Shown: piece after piece, positions 9,640-21,700 of the stretch
Layout of the letters: every line of letters begins with the position of its first letter
Numbering within the stretch: position 1 is the first letter of the stretch
Source: Rhizopus sp. PT2906
Taxonomy: Eukaryota > Mucoromycota > Mucoromycetes > Mucorales > Rhizopodaceae
Direction of reading: 5' to 3'
Assembly (NCBI GenBank): GCA_025529335.1
Contig: JAMYHX010000280.1
Span: 1-59,641 of the forward strand
Length of the DNA stretch: 59,641 bases
The notes under the pieces: generated by a model
The model's database searches: none
Seen by the model: the letters and a program-made list of their open reading frames with translations, nothing else
What the model was told of the DNA's origin: nothing
Position numbers and translations under genes: made by a program

Positions 9640-10250
9640 TTCATGATATCTTGTAGAGAAACATGTGTATAGAGTTGCTACCTCGTTTAAAATCAACCAC
9701 AGTAATAATGAATTTATCAGCGTATTCCTCTTGGCCAGGACTAACTAGGATGGAAATAGACAGTAAAAAAAAAGTGCCTTTAAAAAGATACAAATCAATT
9801 CCAATGCGCAAGGTAAGGCTTAGCAGGTAACTTGGTTATCATATGTAACTTATAGTGACCTTTCAAAAAAGGCCATTGTGAACTCTTTGGGTATGTCCTC
9901 CTGTCATTTGTAACGGAGTGAATCTCCAGTAAGGAGAGTATGAAGGAAATCCAGCTTAACTCTAGCTTAAAGCTTGAATCTCTCATAGACCTAAAGTTTC
10001 AGTGTTTTGCTTTTGGATGTTTGTAATAATTCTCTCTTCGCTAGAGTCTCCTCGGTGACAACCGGAAAGATATGTCGTCCTTCATGGACAGATGAGGACA
10101 ACTTGATCATAGGGAAAATAAATTTAGAGCAATGACAACGAGCCGTTGTTTGTGAATAAAAAAATATCTTTGTCAGTAGTAAATTACACTTGTAAACTTC
10201 TTTTGGAACGCGTTTATATTCAAAAAGACATAGCAAAGGTCAACACTATT
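9640..10250 (-). other. Minus-strand ORF cluster of unknown identity, possibly a broken gene
   Basis: Between the RING gene and 10250 the minus strand holds neighbouring open frames at 10236-9991 and 9986-9795, and a short downstream piece near 9750-9690 reading PGQEEYADKFIITVVDFKRG. The pieces have protein-like composition, but I could not join them into one model and recognise no family. They may be exons of an unfamiliar gene or a degraded copy. Confidence 0.3.
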
Positions 10251-10557
10251 TACTTATTAAAGCCAATGTTTCGCATCAAAAGAAAAAAGGATTAGCAAGG
10301 ATGCCAAAAGGCTTTTCAGGGTTCTGATTGCTACTATGACAACATTCTTCAGATCGGCCATTGACCATCAGAATAAGGCACTCATAAAAGTCACCAGACC
10401 ATCACAAGCAGCCTGCAAAAACCCTTTCACACTAACAGGCGTACCGTTGGGATATGCATTAGCTGAGCCTTGTCAATTGTCCAATTCGCTTATGTGCCCC
10501 ACTGCGCCAGCCAGACAGCATCGTCAAATGATCTGTCACTGCTGTGATCTCAGATAG

Positions 10558-10770
10558 CTAGCTCTCTGTAAAGATTCCAATCGAATGTCCCATAACTTTC
10601 CTTTTGGCTGCCTGAAAGCCTCTGGTTGAGTGATAAGACGAACGATCGTTGTCAGTCCAGGCCACGTATTGAGCATCATAGAAAGAGATTGCATAGAGAT
10701 CCTTGAACACACAATCATCGCCTTGCTGAATAAGATTATATAAAAACTTACCTAGACCAAAGAGAGCCAT
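10558..10770 (-). CDS. Small ORF behind a strong promoter; possible broken secreted or orphan gene
   Basis: A minus-strand ORF of 70 codons starts MALFGLGKFLYNLI and contains CVFKDLYAISFYDAQYVAW. It is preceded by TATAAAAA (10838-10845) and a CT-rich leader, the same promoter design as the secreted-protein genes here. An intron reading (donor after MALFGL, acceptor before GDDCVF) would be only about 30 bases, too short for comfort. Just after the stop, another frame continues with protein-like sequence (EITAVTDHLTMLSGWRSGAH) to about 10450, which suggests a frameshift or a missed intron. No family recognised. Confidence 0.4.
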   Translation of the reverse strand: MALFGLGKFLYNLIQQGDDCVFKDLYAISFYDAQYVAWTDNDRSSYHSTRGFQAAKRKVMGHSIGIFTES

Positions 10771-10837
10771 CAAAAAGAGTAAAAGAGAAAAGAAGGAGAG
10801 AGAGAGAGAGAAAAAGGGATGAAGGCAAATTTCCTTC

Positions 10838-10845
10838 TTTTTATA
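10838..10845 (-). promoter_or_regulatory. TATA box with CT-rich leader
   Basis: Minus-strand TATAAAAA 68-75 bases before the ATG at 10770, followed on the coding strand by TCTCTC repeats. Confidence 0.5.
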
Positions 10846-10849
10846 CCCT

Positions 10850-12243
10850 TTTCTTAGTTTATGTGAAGTTATTGTTCTCAATAAATAAGATTTTACTCCT
10901 TTCAAGTAAATAAGGTTTACACTCACATTTTTTTTTAAAGTGTTTCATGTCTCTTTGTCTATCTTTTTTATATTTATTCAGACTGTCTATTGTATATGTA
11001 TTGATGGAGTTGTTCGCTTCTATTTTTATATAGTAAAAAGACTAAAAGGCAATAAATTTCATGCATCCTTTGTTTATATCACACATTCCTAGTCTTGGTT
11101 ACACATCGTTTGTATTTATCAAGTCTCTTTTTTTTTTCCTTTAGCTTTTGCTACTAAAAGCTAAATAAATGTTGTTCTTCAAGTGCTGCATTTGCTATAC
11201 CTAATAGTTCTGTATAATGGAACGTAAGAAAGTTTAGCTTAAATTTAAGAATACAATGGCCAAAAAAGGAAATAGCAAATGGTATCATGTTCCGAGACGT
11301 TGATGATCCTGAACTTTTTTTTTTTTTCTTCAAAAAACTTAAACAAGAGTCATGGTTCCTAGAGTACTTTAAAGGTCACAATATGCTTTTGTAGGCTATG
11401 AAAAAAAAGGGGGAGTCATTCTTAGATCTGTTAATTCATTCATAAGCATATTATGCAGATAAATGGTCGTTTGAGGATCTTGCTTTTTTTTTTTTTCGCC
11501 CTCTGTCTCACTATGATTTTTGATCTCTCTCGCTCTTGAGCAAACTACCCAAAAGATACATATGAGTGTGTGTGTAATGCTTATTTACCTTCTTCAAGTA
11601 AAGGCTTTACTTGGAGTATATGCCAAGTCCATCTCTTGACACTAATATGAATACTATGGTTTATTGGACAGCAAAAATAAAAATTACAAAAGGTGCACCC
11701 ATGTCCACCCTATACTTTTCTATGTCCTTTCATTCAAGTCTCATATATGCCGTACGTGAGTGAGTAGCAATATGTGTTACTCGCCTTATCTATTTAATAG
11801 TACAAAGTACAAATCTAATAAAATACGCCTTTTAGCCTCTATTTAGGTTGGATAGATCAATTTGTCCATTATACTGTTTGGACTTTGGTATTATAGGCAA
11901 GAAAAGAGTTGAAAAGCAGATATACTTTAAGCACAAGGTAGTTAGAATCAAATAAAACACGGGATTTTACTCAAGTGACAGCTTTATTATTATATCAGGT
12001 GTTAAACAAAACAATAACTTTGGACGTACTTGAGGCTTTTTAACTTGAACTTTTAAAGTGGGAAGAAAAAGAGGAGAGGAAAACCTTACATTGCTACTAT
12101 ACACAGCCTTTTGATACTGTCAGTTAGATTTTTTGAATCGGAGACTAAACAAATGCACAGTGAGGCTAGATTTTTCCTAAATGAATAAAATGTCTTTATA
12201 ACACATACACACATATATATACATATATATATATACCACCCAT
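10850..12243. other. Gene-free AT-rich stretch
   Basis: About 1.4 kb without a convincing gene on either strand. It has poly-T runs and small palindromes, for example CAAGTAAAG followed directly by its complement CTTTACTTG near 11594-11613. No RNA gene recognised by eye. Confidence 0.5.
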
Positions 12244-12858
12244 ATGAAATTCAATCCTACTCCTTCAGTACAAGACGCTGACATTGCTCTTAGTCCAGCT
12301 GAACTCGAAGTAAAAGGCATGAGTAGATATATACTTGTATTTTATTCATAAATATGTTTAGGTACTTCGTAGACAATATATCAAAGAAGGAGAATATGCT
12401 ACGATTCAAACCAAGTTCAATTATGCTTGGGGACTCATTAGATCAACAAAGCCTGATCATATAGAGTTGGGCATCAAGTTACTGACAGGTAAAATAATAA
12501 CCATTAAAAAGCAAGACCTTATAATTCCATTTAGAAATCTACACGGATGCTCCTGAAAGAAGAAGAGAATGCTTATACTTTTTAGCTATTGGCAACTATA
12601 AAATTTCAAATTACTCAGAAGCAAGGAGATTCAATGACCAATTGTTAAAGCTTGAACCTAGAAATGAACAAGCAGCAAGTTTAAAAAAGCTTATTGACGA
12701 CAAAGTATCAACAGGTAAACAATAACACAGACACACACACATATATATATATATACTCATGGCTACTTTCAGAGGGTGTCATTGGTTTGGCTATCGTCAG
12801 TGGAGTCGTCGCTGTTGGAGCAGCTTTAATAGCAGCTGTGGTCAAACGTTCAAAATAA
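12244..12858 (+). CDS. FIS1: Mitochondrial fission 1 protein
   Basis: Tail-anchored outer mitochondrial and peroxisomal membrane protein that recruits the division machinery. Four exons join in frame: 12244-12309, 12362-12488, 12535-12714 and 12773-12858, giving 152 residues, the normal family length. The TPR-like bundle is clear: LRRQYIKEGEYATIQTKFNY, AWGLIRSTKPDHIELGIKLL, RRECLYFLAIGNYKISNYSE and RRFNDQLLKLEPRNEQAASL. The C-terminus is a single hydrophobic helix, VIGLAIVSGVVAVGAALIAA, followed by VVKRSK, a basic tail typical of mitochondrial tail anchors. No anomalies seen. Confidence 0.95.
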
Positions 12859-13078
12859 ATTGTACCATTTCTTTTTTTTTTTTTTAAAAAAAATGTACTT
12901 GCGAGATTATCATAAAATACGATTTAAAGAAAGACGAAGAACAAACACGTAACCTCTTTTTTTCTTTTTGTGATTGATTCAGTATTAAATTACATGTAGA
13001 GAACTTGTTGACATTCCTCGATTTATTGTTAAACCCAAAAGTATATATAAAAATGACACATTTAAAATAATCATTGAC

Positions 13079-14613
13079 ATGGGACATGTAGGCGAATATC
13101 TGAAGCATAGAAAACATCCAACGTCTATATCTCAACCTCTAAATGATGTGTTTATTACGAAACCAAAGAATGACAATAAGACGATGCCTAGGATACCCTT
13201 AAAAAGAGCCATCGACGCTTTGGAAGATGACATATCGGATCAACCTGATGACTTATCAACTCCATCCAAGACGACACATGAATTACAAGATACTCAACAT
13301 GAAAAGCAGATAGAAAATACCCAAGAAATGCATCCTATTCAAGATACGATTCAAAGTGATACAATGCCACAAGAGGACATAGACATGGAAAAGCAAACGG
13401 TCCGTTCATCAAGCTTTTCCGAAAAGGAACTGACGGATGTTGAATCACTGGCTTATACCCAAACCACAGATAGCCAATTGGTTCGAGATAGTATGATCAA
13501 TACACAGGAGGAGGAACAGCTGGAAGATGAAGAAATGATGAAAGTGACGCATTTGAAGCCAGACGAATCAAAGGAGATAGAGAAGCTGGAGGGAACAGAG
13601 CAGGCAATGGACGTTCAGGTTGAGCAAACAGAAATGCAATTGGAGGAGGGTGATGATCAAGCTAGGCAATTAGAGGTAGATGATGATCAGATCAAGCAAA
13701 CAGAGGCGGACGGTGATCAAGCTAGGCAATTAGAAGCAGATGAGGATCAGGCCAGGCAATTAGAGGTAGATGATAATATGCAGGCAGAGCAAACAGAGAT
13801 ACAATTGGAGATCGAGCAAAAGGAAACTGAGTTGATGGGGACAGATCAACTAGAGATAGAAGATGCCAAACAGTCTGAGGAAGAGATACAAGATGAGCTT
13901 GTCAGGGATGATGCGCAAAGTGCGTATGGATATGATGGTATGGAGCTATTAAACAATGATGCTTTAGCCGATGAGCAACCTATTGCTTCCCCAATATCCA
14001 AGTTATCGGAAGGTATAGATGATCTTGCTTTTCTTGACGATAAAGCAAGTGATGTAGTAGATGCCCATAGAGAAAGGCTTGATGAGGTGATTGATGAATT
14101 AAAATCAAGTATAAGGAGTAATTATCAAAGCAAATCTATGAAATTGAGAGACATTCAAGCAGAAGTACTTGATTCAGTTATTGTCAAAGTCATCAAGGAT
14201 GAAAAGTAAACAATATAAAATGAAATATTTGTTCAAACTAACAACACTATTGTAGAAACAAATCGAATAATCCATTTGCACACAGGGTCATTAACCATTT
14301 CTATGACTCACTCTCGGCAACATTGAATCACCAAGTCAAATTATATACAGAATATCAAAAATTACAGTCTCAAAAGCAACGATTGAGCAAAGTGAGGCAA
14401 AAGTACAAGATGGAATTGTTAGATATTGAAAGGAAAAGACATCAAGTGAGGATAAAGATAGAAGAAGAAAGAACAGCGTTTGAGAAGATGGACCAAAGAG
14501 AACTAGTAAGCGATAACGCATAAAATGATTCTCTTTTATAACATTTATATAAATAGATTTTATCAAACTTGGATACCTTCTTTAAGGATATTCAGTCATT
14601 AAAGATTGAATAG
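13079..14613 (+). CDS. Acidic, glutamate/glutamine-rich coiled-coil protein of unknown function
   Basis: Three exons join in frame: 13079-14205, 14256-14505 and 14557-14613, giving 477 residues. The N-terminal two thirds are low-complexity and strongly acidic, with imperfect repeats of the type DDQARQLEVDD (about residues 195-245). The C-terminal part is ordered and helical: PFAHRVINHFYDSLSATLNH, then a long coiled coil (QKLQSQKQRLSKVRQKYKME and LLDIERKRHQVRIKIEEERT), closing with SNLDTFFKDIQSLKIE. The shape recalls inner kinetochore coiled-coil subunits such as CENP-U/Ame1, but similarity is only in layout, so I name no gene. The last short exon is supported by frame and by an ending typical of such coiled coils. 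Confidence 0.7.
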
Positions 14614-14679
14614 AACAAAAAAAAAAAAAAAAAAGCCCAATATGATGTGACTTGATTCCTGTCATTGTAACACGTTTCT

Positions 14680-14682
<3 letters not shown>

Positions 14683-14743
<61 letters not shown>
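14683..14743. repeat. 61-base homopolymer T tract
   Basis: An uninterrupted run of T immediately upstream of the F-box gene leader (ATG at 14811). The exact length is probably uncertain in the assembly and variable in populations. Confidence 0.9.
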
Positions 14744-14810
14744 CTTTTGTCTTCTTCTCTCTTTACTCTTTATTCTTTCTTTTTCTCTTTTTTTCCTTAT
14801 TGTTAAAACA

Positions 14811-16024
14811 ATGTTTACAGATAAAAAAAAGATTGAAAAATTCAACGCGGAAATTATATCAAGAGTAACCACTTTTCTCGACTTGCCGTCTATTTTACAA
14901 CTTACACTCACTTCGAAATCCTTTTGCCACTTGATGAAAGACGAATTTGTATTCAAGCGTCTTGTTGAACGAGACTTTGGCATAACCGATAAAAAACCAG
15001 AAGAGTCATGGGTCAAAATCTATAAGCAATTAAAAACAGGAAATGATCAAACAACGACGATGAACGGCAATGATTGTCCTCATCACTTGGATTATCCTGA
15101 AGCAACATCAGCATTAATAATAGAGATCAAACGTATTCTCTATAAAAGTTATCAACAGAACCCTTCTCTATGTGATATCTGTCAAACACAAAACGCCACT
15201 TATTTAAATATGCACCCTGGTTGCCATAGTGAAGGTATGGTGATTATGACTTTAATACAGGGGGTAAGCTCACCCGTTCAAAATATAGCGTGTCGTACTT
15301 GTTTAGATAATTTTGTAGATGATGAAGAGCATTATCCCATTCAATTAGAATTAGATACAGGCAATTTATACTGCTTTCAATGTACACAAGGCCAGCCCTA
15401 CAAAGTAAATTTTATAACATGCATAATACGTATTGCTTACAGAAACTTGTAGATCGATGGATCATCAAAGACAAGTGCGATATTGTCAAGTTTAAATGCA
15501 CCAGAATCTGACCAAGAATTAGACTTGAGACGTAAAGCCGAACATTTACTTTATATTCAAGAACTAAGACGAGAGGAGATGTCACTAAAACATTATTTTG
15601 TGGAAAAGCAATGGGGAAGATTGTGGATGTTGTTTAGAACACGTAAGATTCAGTCTGGATGCCGCGTTTTGGATATTGACTCTTTTATATTAGGTGAAGG
15701 ATCACCATTGCCTGGACGCGTCACGAATAACAAATTAGCGCGTAGTAATGGCACGCTTGACCCAAATATTCGATTACCTATGGACAAATACCGCCCTTCG
15801 CCAGAGACTCATGCCGACATTGTAAGCGTAAAACTCTGGAGATATCTGGAAAAAGCTTATGGTGTTCAAGGCAAAGCTTATAATGAAGGTAAAAAAAAAG
15901 TATAGGGTTATATATCATTGCAAAGTATTGAACCTGATGATTAGATGATATTATTGCACCTGAATATGCAAGATTGAGAGTTTATGTAGACGATTTCAAA
16001 AAGAGCATTGATCTTTATCCTTGA
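14811..16024 (+). CDS. F-box protein with cysteine-rich middle
   Basis: Three exons join in frame: 14811-15404, 15453-15888 and 15945-16024, giving 369 residues. An F-box-like motif opens the protein at residues 10-55 (FNAEIISRVTTFLDLPSILQ, LTLTSKSFCHLMKDEFVFKR). The middle contains cysteine pairs CDICQ, CRTCLDN and CFQC with histidines between them, a plausible zinc-binding module. The C-terminal half is unrelated to known substrate repeats. It probably acts as a substrate receptor of an SCF ubiquitin ligase. The start ATG is chosen after the poly-T leader; reading through the leader would give only phenylalanine runs. Intron 1 uses the second of two possible acceptors (15452), the only one that keeps the frame. 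Confidence 0.75.
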
Positions 16025-16265
16025 GTCTTTATTATTTACTTTTTTAATAAAGAAAAAAGGGGCGTTTAATTTTTTGTATTATACAATATGTGTGTGTGTG
16101 TGTGTGTGTGTAGAACAAAAGCAAGAATTTGATTGCTATATTTTTTTTTTGGTGTTTGTTTTATACAATACAATAAAACAAAGGCTATACAATGTAGAAA
16201 AATGTATGAGGGTTTATAAAAATTTACAGCAAAATAATATATGAAAAAAAAAATGATTAAAAAGA
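16025..16265. other. Convergent intergenic spacer with GT microsatellite
   Basis: 3' flank of two convergent genes. A GT dinucleotide repeat lies at about 16088-16111; otherwise AT-rich. Confidence 0.6.
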
Positions 16266-17468
16266 TTATGGCAAGTGATAATAAAGCTTTGGATCCCAAG
16301 AACCCTTCTTTAAACCCGATTGTTTAACGACAGCAATTGTATCTTTTCCTTTTTCAAATCGCAAAACGGCCACCAATTCTACTTTATCATCTGGTTTAAG
16401 ACTGTTGACGATCGACAATACGTGTTTAGCAAAATAGGATCTCTGAATAGCATCTTGAACAGGCAATTTAGGACTTTCCAAGCATCGAATCATCAAATGT
16501 TGAGGCAATGACGCATAAACGCGAGCCAAGTCCATAAATCCCCGCATGGGAGGTGTACGCGAGGGCATATAACCACAAGCAGTGACTTGTCCGATATTGA
16601 CGTTACCACTGACTTTGATCAAAGGCGAAAAGGCTTCCAACTGGGTAGGCATGACCGCAGCGAGATAAGTCACAATGTCTTCCTCGAGTGTCTCGACCCA
16701 ATGACGTGGTTCCTCTTCTTCCAAAGGCTGATAGGGTTCCATGGCCTCGATATACGTCATGGCCGTCTTTTGGTTATTCAAGTTTTGATTCAAGGCTAAA
16801 AGCAAGTGATCCAAAAGTGGTTCCAATCCCAATTCCTCCGCAGCTTCGAGTAATTCAATGGCAATCTGGGGCTTCTCGTTGGCGAAAAACATGATTTCTT
16901 GAGGTGTCAAGGGTCGATAGAGATGTCCAATGATGGTGTGAAATGTTTCCGGAAGTACGTAAAGGTCAAGTTCGAGCGTGCTTGTCTGTTCTTCCATAAT
17001 ACGTTGACAAAGAACAGGTGATCGACAGAGAATGGCCGAGTTTAAAGGATAGGTCTTTTGTAAGGTAGGTACATATACTGAAATGTCAGAGTAGCCTATA
17101 TATTGAATTAAAGTGAGCAAGATAGTTGTATGTTATATTGTGTCCTTACCTTGGTACATGAATCCCATGGTTGGATAAGCTCCATTAGCATAATCAATAT
17201 ATTGTTGAGATTGGTCATACATGGGTTGATGAGGATGAGGTGGAGGAGGAGGGGGATGAAAATAGCCAGGAGGATGGTGAGGGTGAGGCATGAGATGGTT
17301 GATCATGGGAACAGGTGGCAAGGGTATAGGCATCTGTTGATGTTGTTGAATAGGAGGGTGAGGGTGAGGTGGAGGTGTGGGATGCTGGTAGTTGTTATGT
17401 TCGCCATTCATAAAGTTAGCAGGTTTATAATGTTCGTTATTATAATTGATTGGCAAAACTTGAACCAT
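16266..17468 (-). CDS. Proline/histidine-rich protein with BTB/POZ-like domain
   Basis: Two exons, 17468-17150 and 17095-16266 (382 residues), joined at MYQGYSDISVYVP. The first 105 residues are disordered and rich in Pro, His and Gln (for example HPPPPPPHPHQP). A BTB/POZ-like fold follows: DISVYVPTLQKTYPLNSAIL, CRSPVLCQRIMEE, FHTIIGHLYRPLTPQEI and AIELLEAAEELGLEPLLDHL. The remaining part is helical with no further named domain. BTB proteins commonly act as dimerising adaptors for CUL3 ligases or transcription factors. No DNA-binding or kelch region is visible, so the partner is unknown. Codon usage is more G/C-ending than in neighbours, hinting at good expression. Confidence 0.65.
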
Positions 17469-17875
17469 AATCGTTTGATCTAAGCGGTGCTATTCAAAAG
17501 CAAATAACAAACAACAATAAAAAAAATTAAAAACACACACGCTTGGAAGAAAGAAAGAAAGAAAAAAAAAAGTTGTGTGTGTGTGTAATGTTTTGTTGTT
17601 ATTAAAAAGGTAAAATATTTTTTTTTTTTTTTTCAAAAAAAGGGAGGTTCATTATGTCAGATAGGGTTTCCCTTTGTGCTTATGTAAATAATGTCTGTTT
17701 TGTTCTAAAAGTAAAGTGCATTTTTGAAACTGCCCAGTTTAAAAAGCCCTTTGAGGACATTATATCACTTTGAAGCTATCCAAGAAAGGGATTGTAACAA
17801 TAGACAATGACCATTTCAGTAGTCACACATGGGTCTCTGAAGAGAGAGGGCCTTTTTTTTTTTTCTTTTTCTCTA
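17469..17875. other. Divergent promoter region
   Basis: About 400 bases between the BTB-like gene and Mis12, which start in opposite directions. It contains GT and poly-T runs. No other feature seen. Confidence 0.5.
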
Positions 17876-18702
17876 ATGATTCCAAGAGAATATTGTGAAA
17901 ACGAGTTATTAGCTGAAATATTTGGGTTTTTACCTCAACGCTATTTTGATGAACTCTATGATTACATGAATGCAATCATGCATAATGTCATTGAAGGTGT
18001 TAATGAACGATTAGAAGACATGCACAAAGATAAAGCAATAGAAATATTTCATGTAATTAAAATAATATAAGCAATCATACAAATTAACACATGTGTAGAT
18101 TATTAGAGCATTTGAAAATAAGCTAGAAATTCGTCTAGACGACTGTTTTAATACCTTACAACAATATGTTTACAGTTACGCCTGGAAGATACCCAATAAC
18201 CTGAATATTGAACTATTCAATCATGCAATTGACTTGAATTTAACAAAAGATAAAGAACTTGAATTGGATGAAAATATAAAAAGTTTAAAAAGAAAGATTC
18301 ATGCTGTAAAGAATAGTTTATTCAACATATTACATACAACTCACATTGTGTCCCTCTTCAGGAACAACTCTTCAATAACAGATTAAAAAGGGATCTAGCA
18401 TCGATTGAAAGTCAGAAAAAGTCAATTGAACCTTACCAACAACTAGCAACAATGCTAAGAGAAGCAAAAGAGGAACATCAAGGTAATAAAAATTACATTG
18501 ATGTGCTCCCTTCTGACATAAAGTGATAGTATTGAATACGGAAGATGCAGTAGAAAAGATTATATATCAACTGGATGTATTGAAACAGCTCATGGAAGAT
18601 GTATACGCCAAAATTAAAAATCAACCATCTCATGTCGAACCAGATGAAAAGATAAAGCGACTGAGAAAAAACATTAAAGAGTTAATTGATGCTCAATCAT
18701 GA
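17876..18702 (+). CDS. MIS12: Kinetochore protein Mis12/Mtw1
   Basis: Four exons join in frame: 17876-18052, 18099-18305, 18362-18482 and 18530-18702, giving 225 residues, close to the usual Mis12 length. The N-terminal family signature is visible: ELLAEIFGFLPQRYFDELYD, then YMNAIMHNVIEGVNERLE, as in the GF-P-FID segment of Mis12 proteins. The rest is a series of helices and coiled coil ending KIKRLRKNIKELIDAQS. Mis12 is the core of the MIND complex linking the inner kinetochore to Ndc80. Mucoralean fungi are reported to lack CENP-A but keep outer kinetochore parts, so this gene is of interest for their centromere design. The first in-frame ATG upstream (17807) would add a phenylalanine-rich leader and is rejected. 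Confidence 0.8.
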
Positions 18703-18745
18703 GAGAGAAATGTAGATAATAATAAAGTGTAAATATTTATAAGTC

Positions 18746-21700
18746 TTAGGCCAATACTTTAATCACACCATCTCTATCTCCACTAATGATCATTGGGTAA
18801 GGTAGCTCGGTAAGGATGATGTCTGTGATGGCATCTATATGGTTTCTGAGTAAATATTGTTGTTGTGCTACAGAGTTTGTCAGTGCATTCGTGCTTGTTG
18901 TAGTGTTGTTGTTGCGAATACTGTTTCCATGGTGATTGTTGGTTCTGTTGAACTCAAAATGGAATTTTGTATTTTCAATCGTATTCGTACTATATCTCGG
19001 TTTACTCTCGTCTAACTCTGTGCCCAAGATAATCCCCGAATTCTCTATTCTCGCTGTATCCCAAAATCGTATCTTCCGATCGGATCCTCCAGTGATCATC
19101 AGTCGGCAATCAGCAGGCGCTGCAATGGCTCGGATTGAATTCTCTGTAAAATTGGATTCGTTCATTGTAAACGAATTGACTAGTATTTCTCGATCACTTG
19201 GCGTTTCAAGAGGCTACTACTACTGTTAACTCACTGAAGAGGAACTTGTATACATTGTACAAACCTTGTATGCCTCAAGTATCACTCCCGTTGTCTTTTC
19301 ATCCCCCGATTTTACAGCAAATACCTCTGTGCATTGCAAGTTGACAATGTCCCAAACAGACACTTCGTTTTTACCAGAGGCAATGATCACTTGTTTATTT
19401 TCCGCGCGTGGATCTTGGTTCAACAAGAGCACGCTGATACGGCTCTTGCTCGGATGAAGCCATGATTTGAGTGGAATCTGAAACCGTAGGTCGTATAAGG
19501 TCAATATGCCTCTCATGGTTCCTACGAGTAACCATGTATTCAACTTATCAATTGTCATCGCTGTTATCACTCCGTGGCTTTGAGGGTTTTGTAATTTCCA
19601 AATGATCTCCATCGTTAATAGGTCCAAGGCATAGATACGACCTTTTGTTGTTGTAAAGATCAGAATGGATTTGGATCCCGCCATTGTGTTTGAAGTATCT
19701 GTCATGTGTAAGTATTCTCTTGCTTTTTGTAGACTATATCGTCACTTACTGCTAACTATATGTCTCAAATGAAGCGCATATTCATCCTGTAGTTGAAATT
19801 CTCGCACTGGAATACACTTGCCAAATTTCAACGCTGTTCCTGCATTATGAATATCCACTCTAACAAGTGTAAGTGATATTTAAAGAATCACATATCTATA
19901 AATGTATACCGAAAGATATGAATGCTTCCATTATCTGAGGCAGATGCAATACTGTAGGTTTGCTGAATGAACGTAATGCATTTTATCCTACCACCTATAA
20001 ACTAGGTTGTAAAAAAAAAAACCAGTGTTTGATAGTTTACTCTCAGCTTACCTTGCTGATTATATGTCACTCTTGATCTATTGGTGACATTCCTTTCAAG
20101 CCTTGAACAATCCCATATCTTGACTGAACCATCATCAGAACATGATGCAAATAGCAAATTATCCCATGAAATAGCCAATTGGTTAATAGAGGCCGTGTGC
20201 TCTGTGAAATGAGCCACTAAGATCCCTTCAGGTCTCCAATTGGCCATGGTTCTAAACGGTGCCATGCCTTGAGGTAATCTTCTGATGCGTTTCAAAACAC
20301 TTGGGTCTCCAATAAATTCGGGTATATAAGGAGGGAAAGCTTCCATGGCAGTTTTGTATAAAAGTTTTTGGAGGTGTGCATAACCAACTACATCTTTGGG
20401 TTAGTTGAATGTTTATAACTGGTATGTAAATGTACCTGAGCTGACATCCAATGTCTCCTTGTCATTTTCATCCTTGCATTTTTCTACCATGCTCAAACTG
20501 ATGGGTTCGTCTATTCTCGTGTTTTTACTTTTGATTGCGTCCATGGTCAAGATGATACCTTTGTGTATATGTAAGTACCACACGAAACTATGTCTGTGAA
20601 TAAGCTTACTCTTTGGGCGCTCAAGGCTCTTTGGTAAACTTGTTCCAAAGCTATAATCAGATGGACTCGCTTTGGGTGCCTCCACTGAACCACCTGTCGT
20701 ATTGATCGGAACAGGCGCCGTCTTTGGGTTGTCCTGAGCGAGAGCCTTGACATGTGGCTGATTAGCCATCTGATTCACTTTACAAAGATCTTCACGGGAA
20801 TGCGATCTGATAGGCTTTGCTTTGATCGTGGTTGGCTGTACGCTTGTTTTTGCATTATGAATTTTATGAGACAAGTCTGGTAAGAAGACTGTCATGGGCG
20901 TCACACCCAGGTTTTTTAACAAGACTTCTTCCTTGCCCATGTTTTCATACTCATCTTTTGAACTAGGGCGGTTGCTTCTCGTTTTCACGCGTGATACTTT
21001 GAATAGGTAGTCTCGCATATGTCTCAGCTTTTCTTCATCGTCTAGGCTCATACCAACTGACCGTAGGCGTTCTAGAAAAGCTATATCTCTAAAAAGAGGT
21101 GAGTACATATCATTTGTTTTTTTTTTCTTGTTTTACTCTTCAGAGTTTTCCTCTTCATTTTCATTCATTCCTATGGCTTACTGCAGTCAATGATGTTGCT
21201 CTCAAGTTTATAGATGTTATATATATATATATATATATACCCATGATGGTTGACGAACCGGATTTGAAAGACTCTCTTTGCTTTTTCCAGAAATTAGATC
21301 TTATAGTGGCCTTGGTAGCCCATAAAATAGCCTGTTCATAGACTTGATGTGGTATCTAAACAGCATGTTACAAAAATAGTGTCTTTACAAATGATAAGGT
21401 ATTTACAGGTGATTCTATGTTCTCTAGCAGCAGCTCTTCATTAATATCTGCTATATCTGATCTTAAAAAAGGTCGTAACAAAGGGTACACGATACACCAA
21501 ACGTCTGTTTCGGGCAAATGTTTGATGGCAGAAGAAATAAATCCAACAGATCCGTCACGGATCCATATATTGGGGTGACACATCAGAGGCCAGACAATAC
21601 CGACAATTTCCCAAATTTTCATCTTTGGAAATAGACCCAGGTCAGCTAAGCTGGTTAGCGAATTGAGCACCTTTTCGACCACAAACTCTTCAGGATCCGT

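Noticed and set aside
14652..14810. N-terminal extension of the F-box ORF through the T tract
   Set aside because: It encodes only phenylalanine and leucine runs from a homopolymer leader. The ATG at 14811 gives a normal F-box start.
17807..17875. Upstream ATG for the Mis12 gene
   Set aside because: It adds a low-complexity phenylalanine-rich leader not found in the family. The ATG at 17876 fits the family N-terminus.
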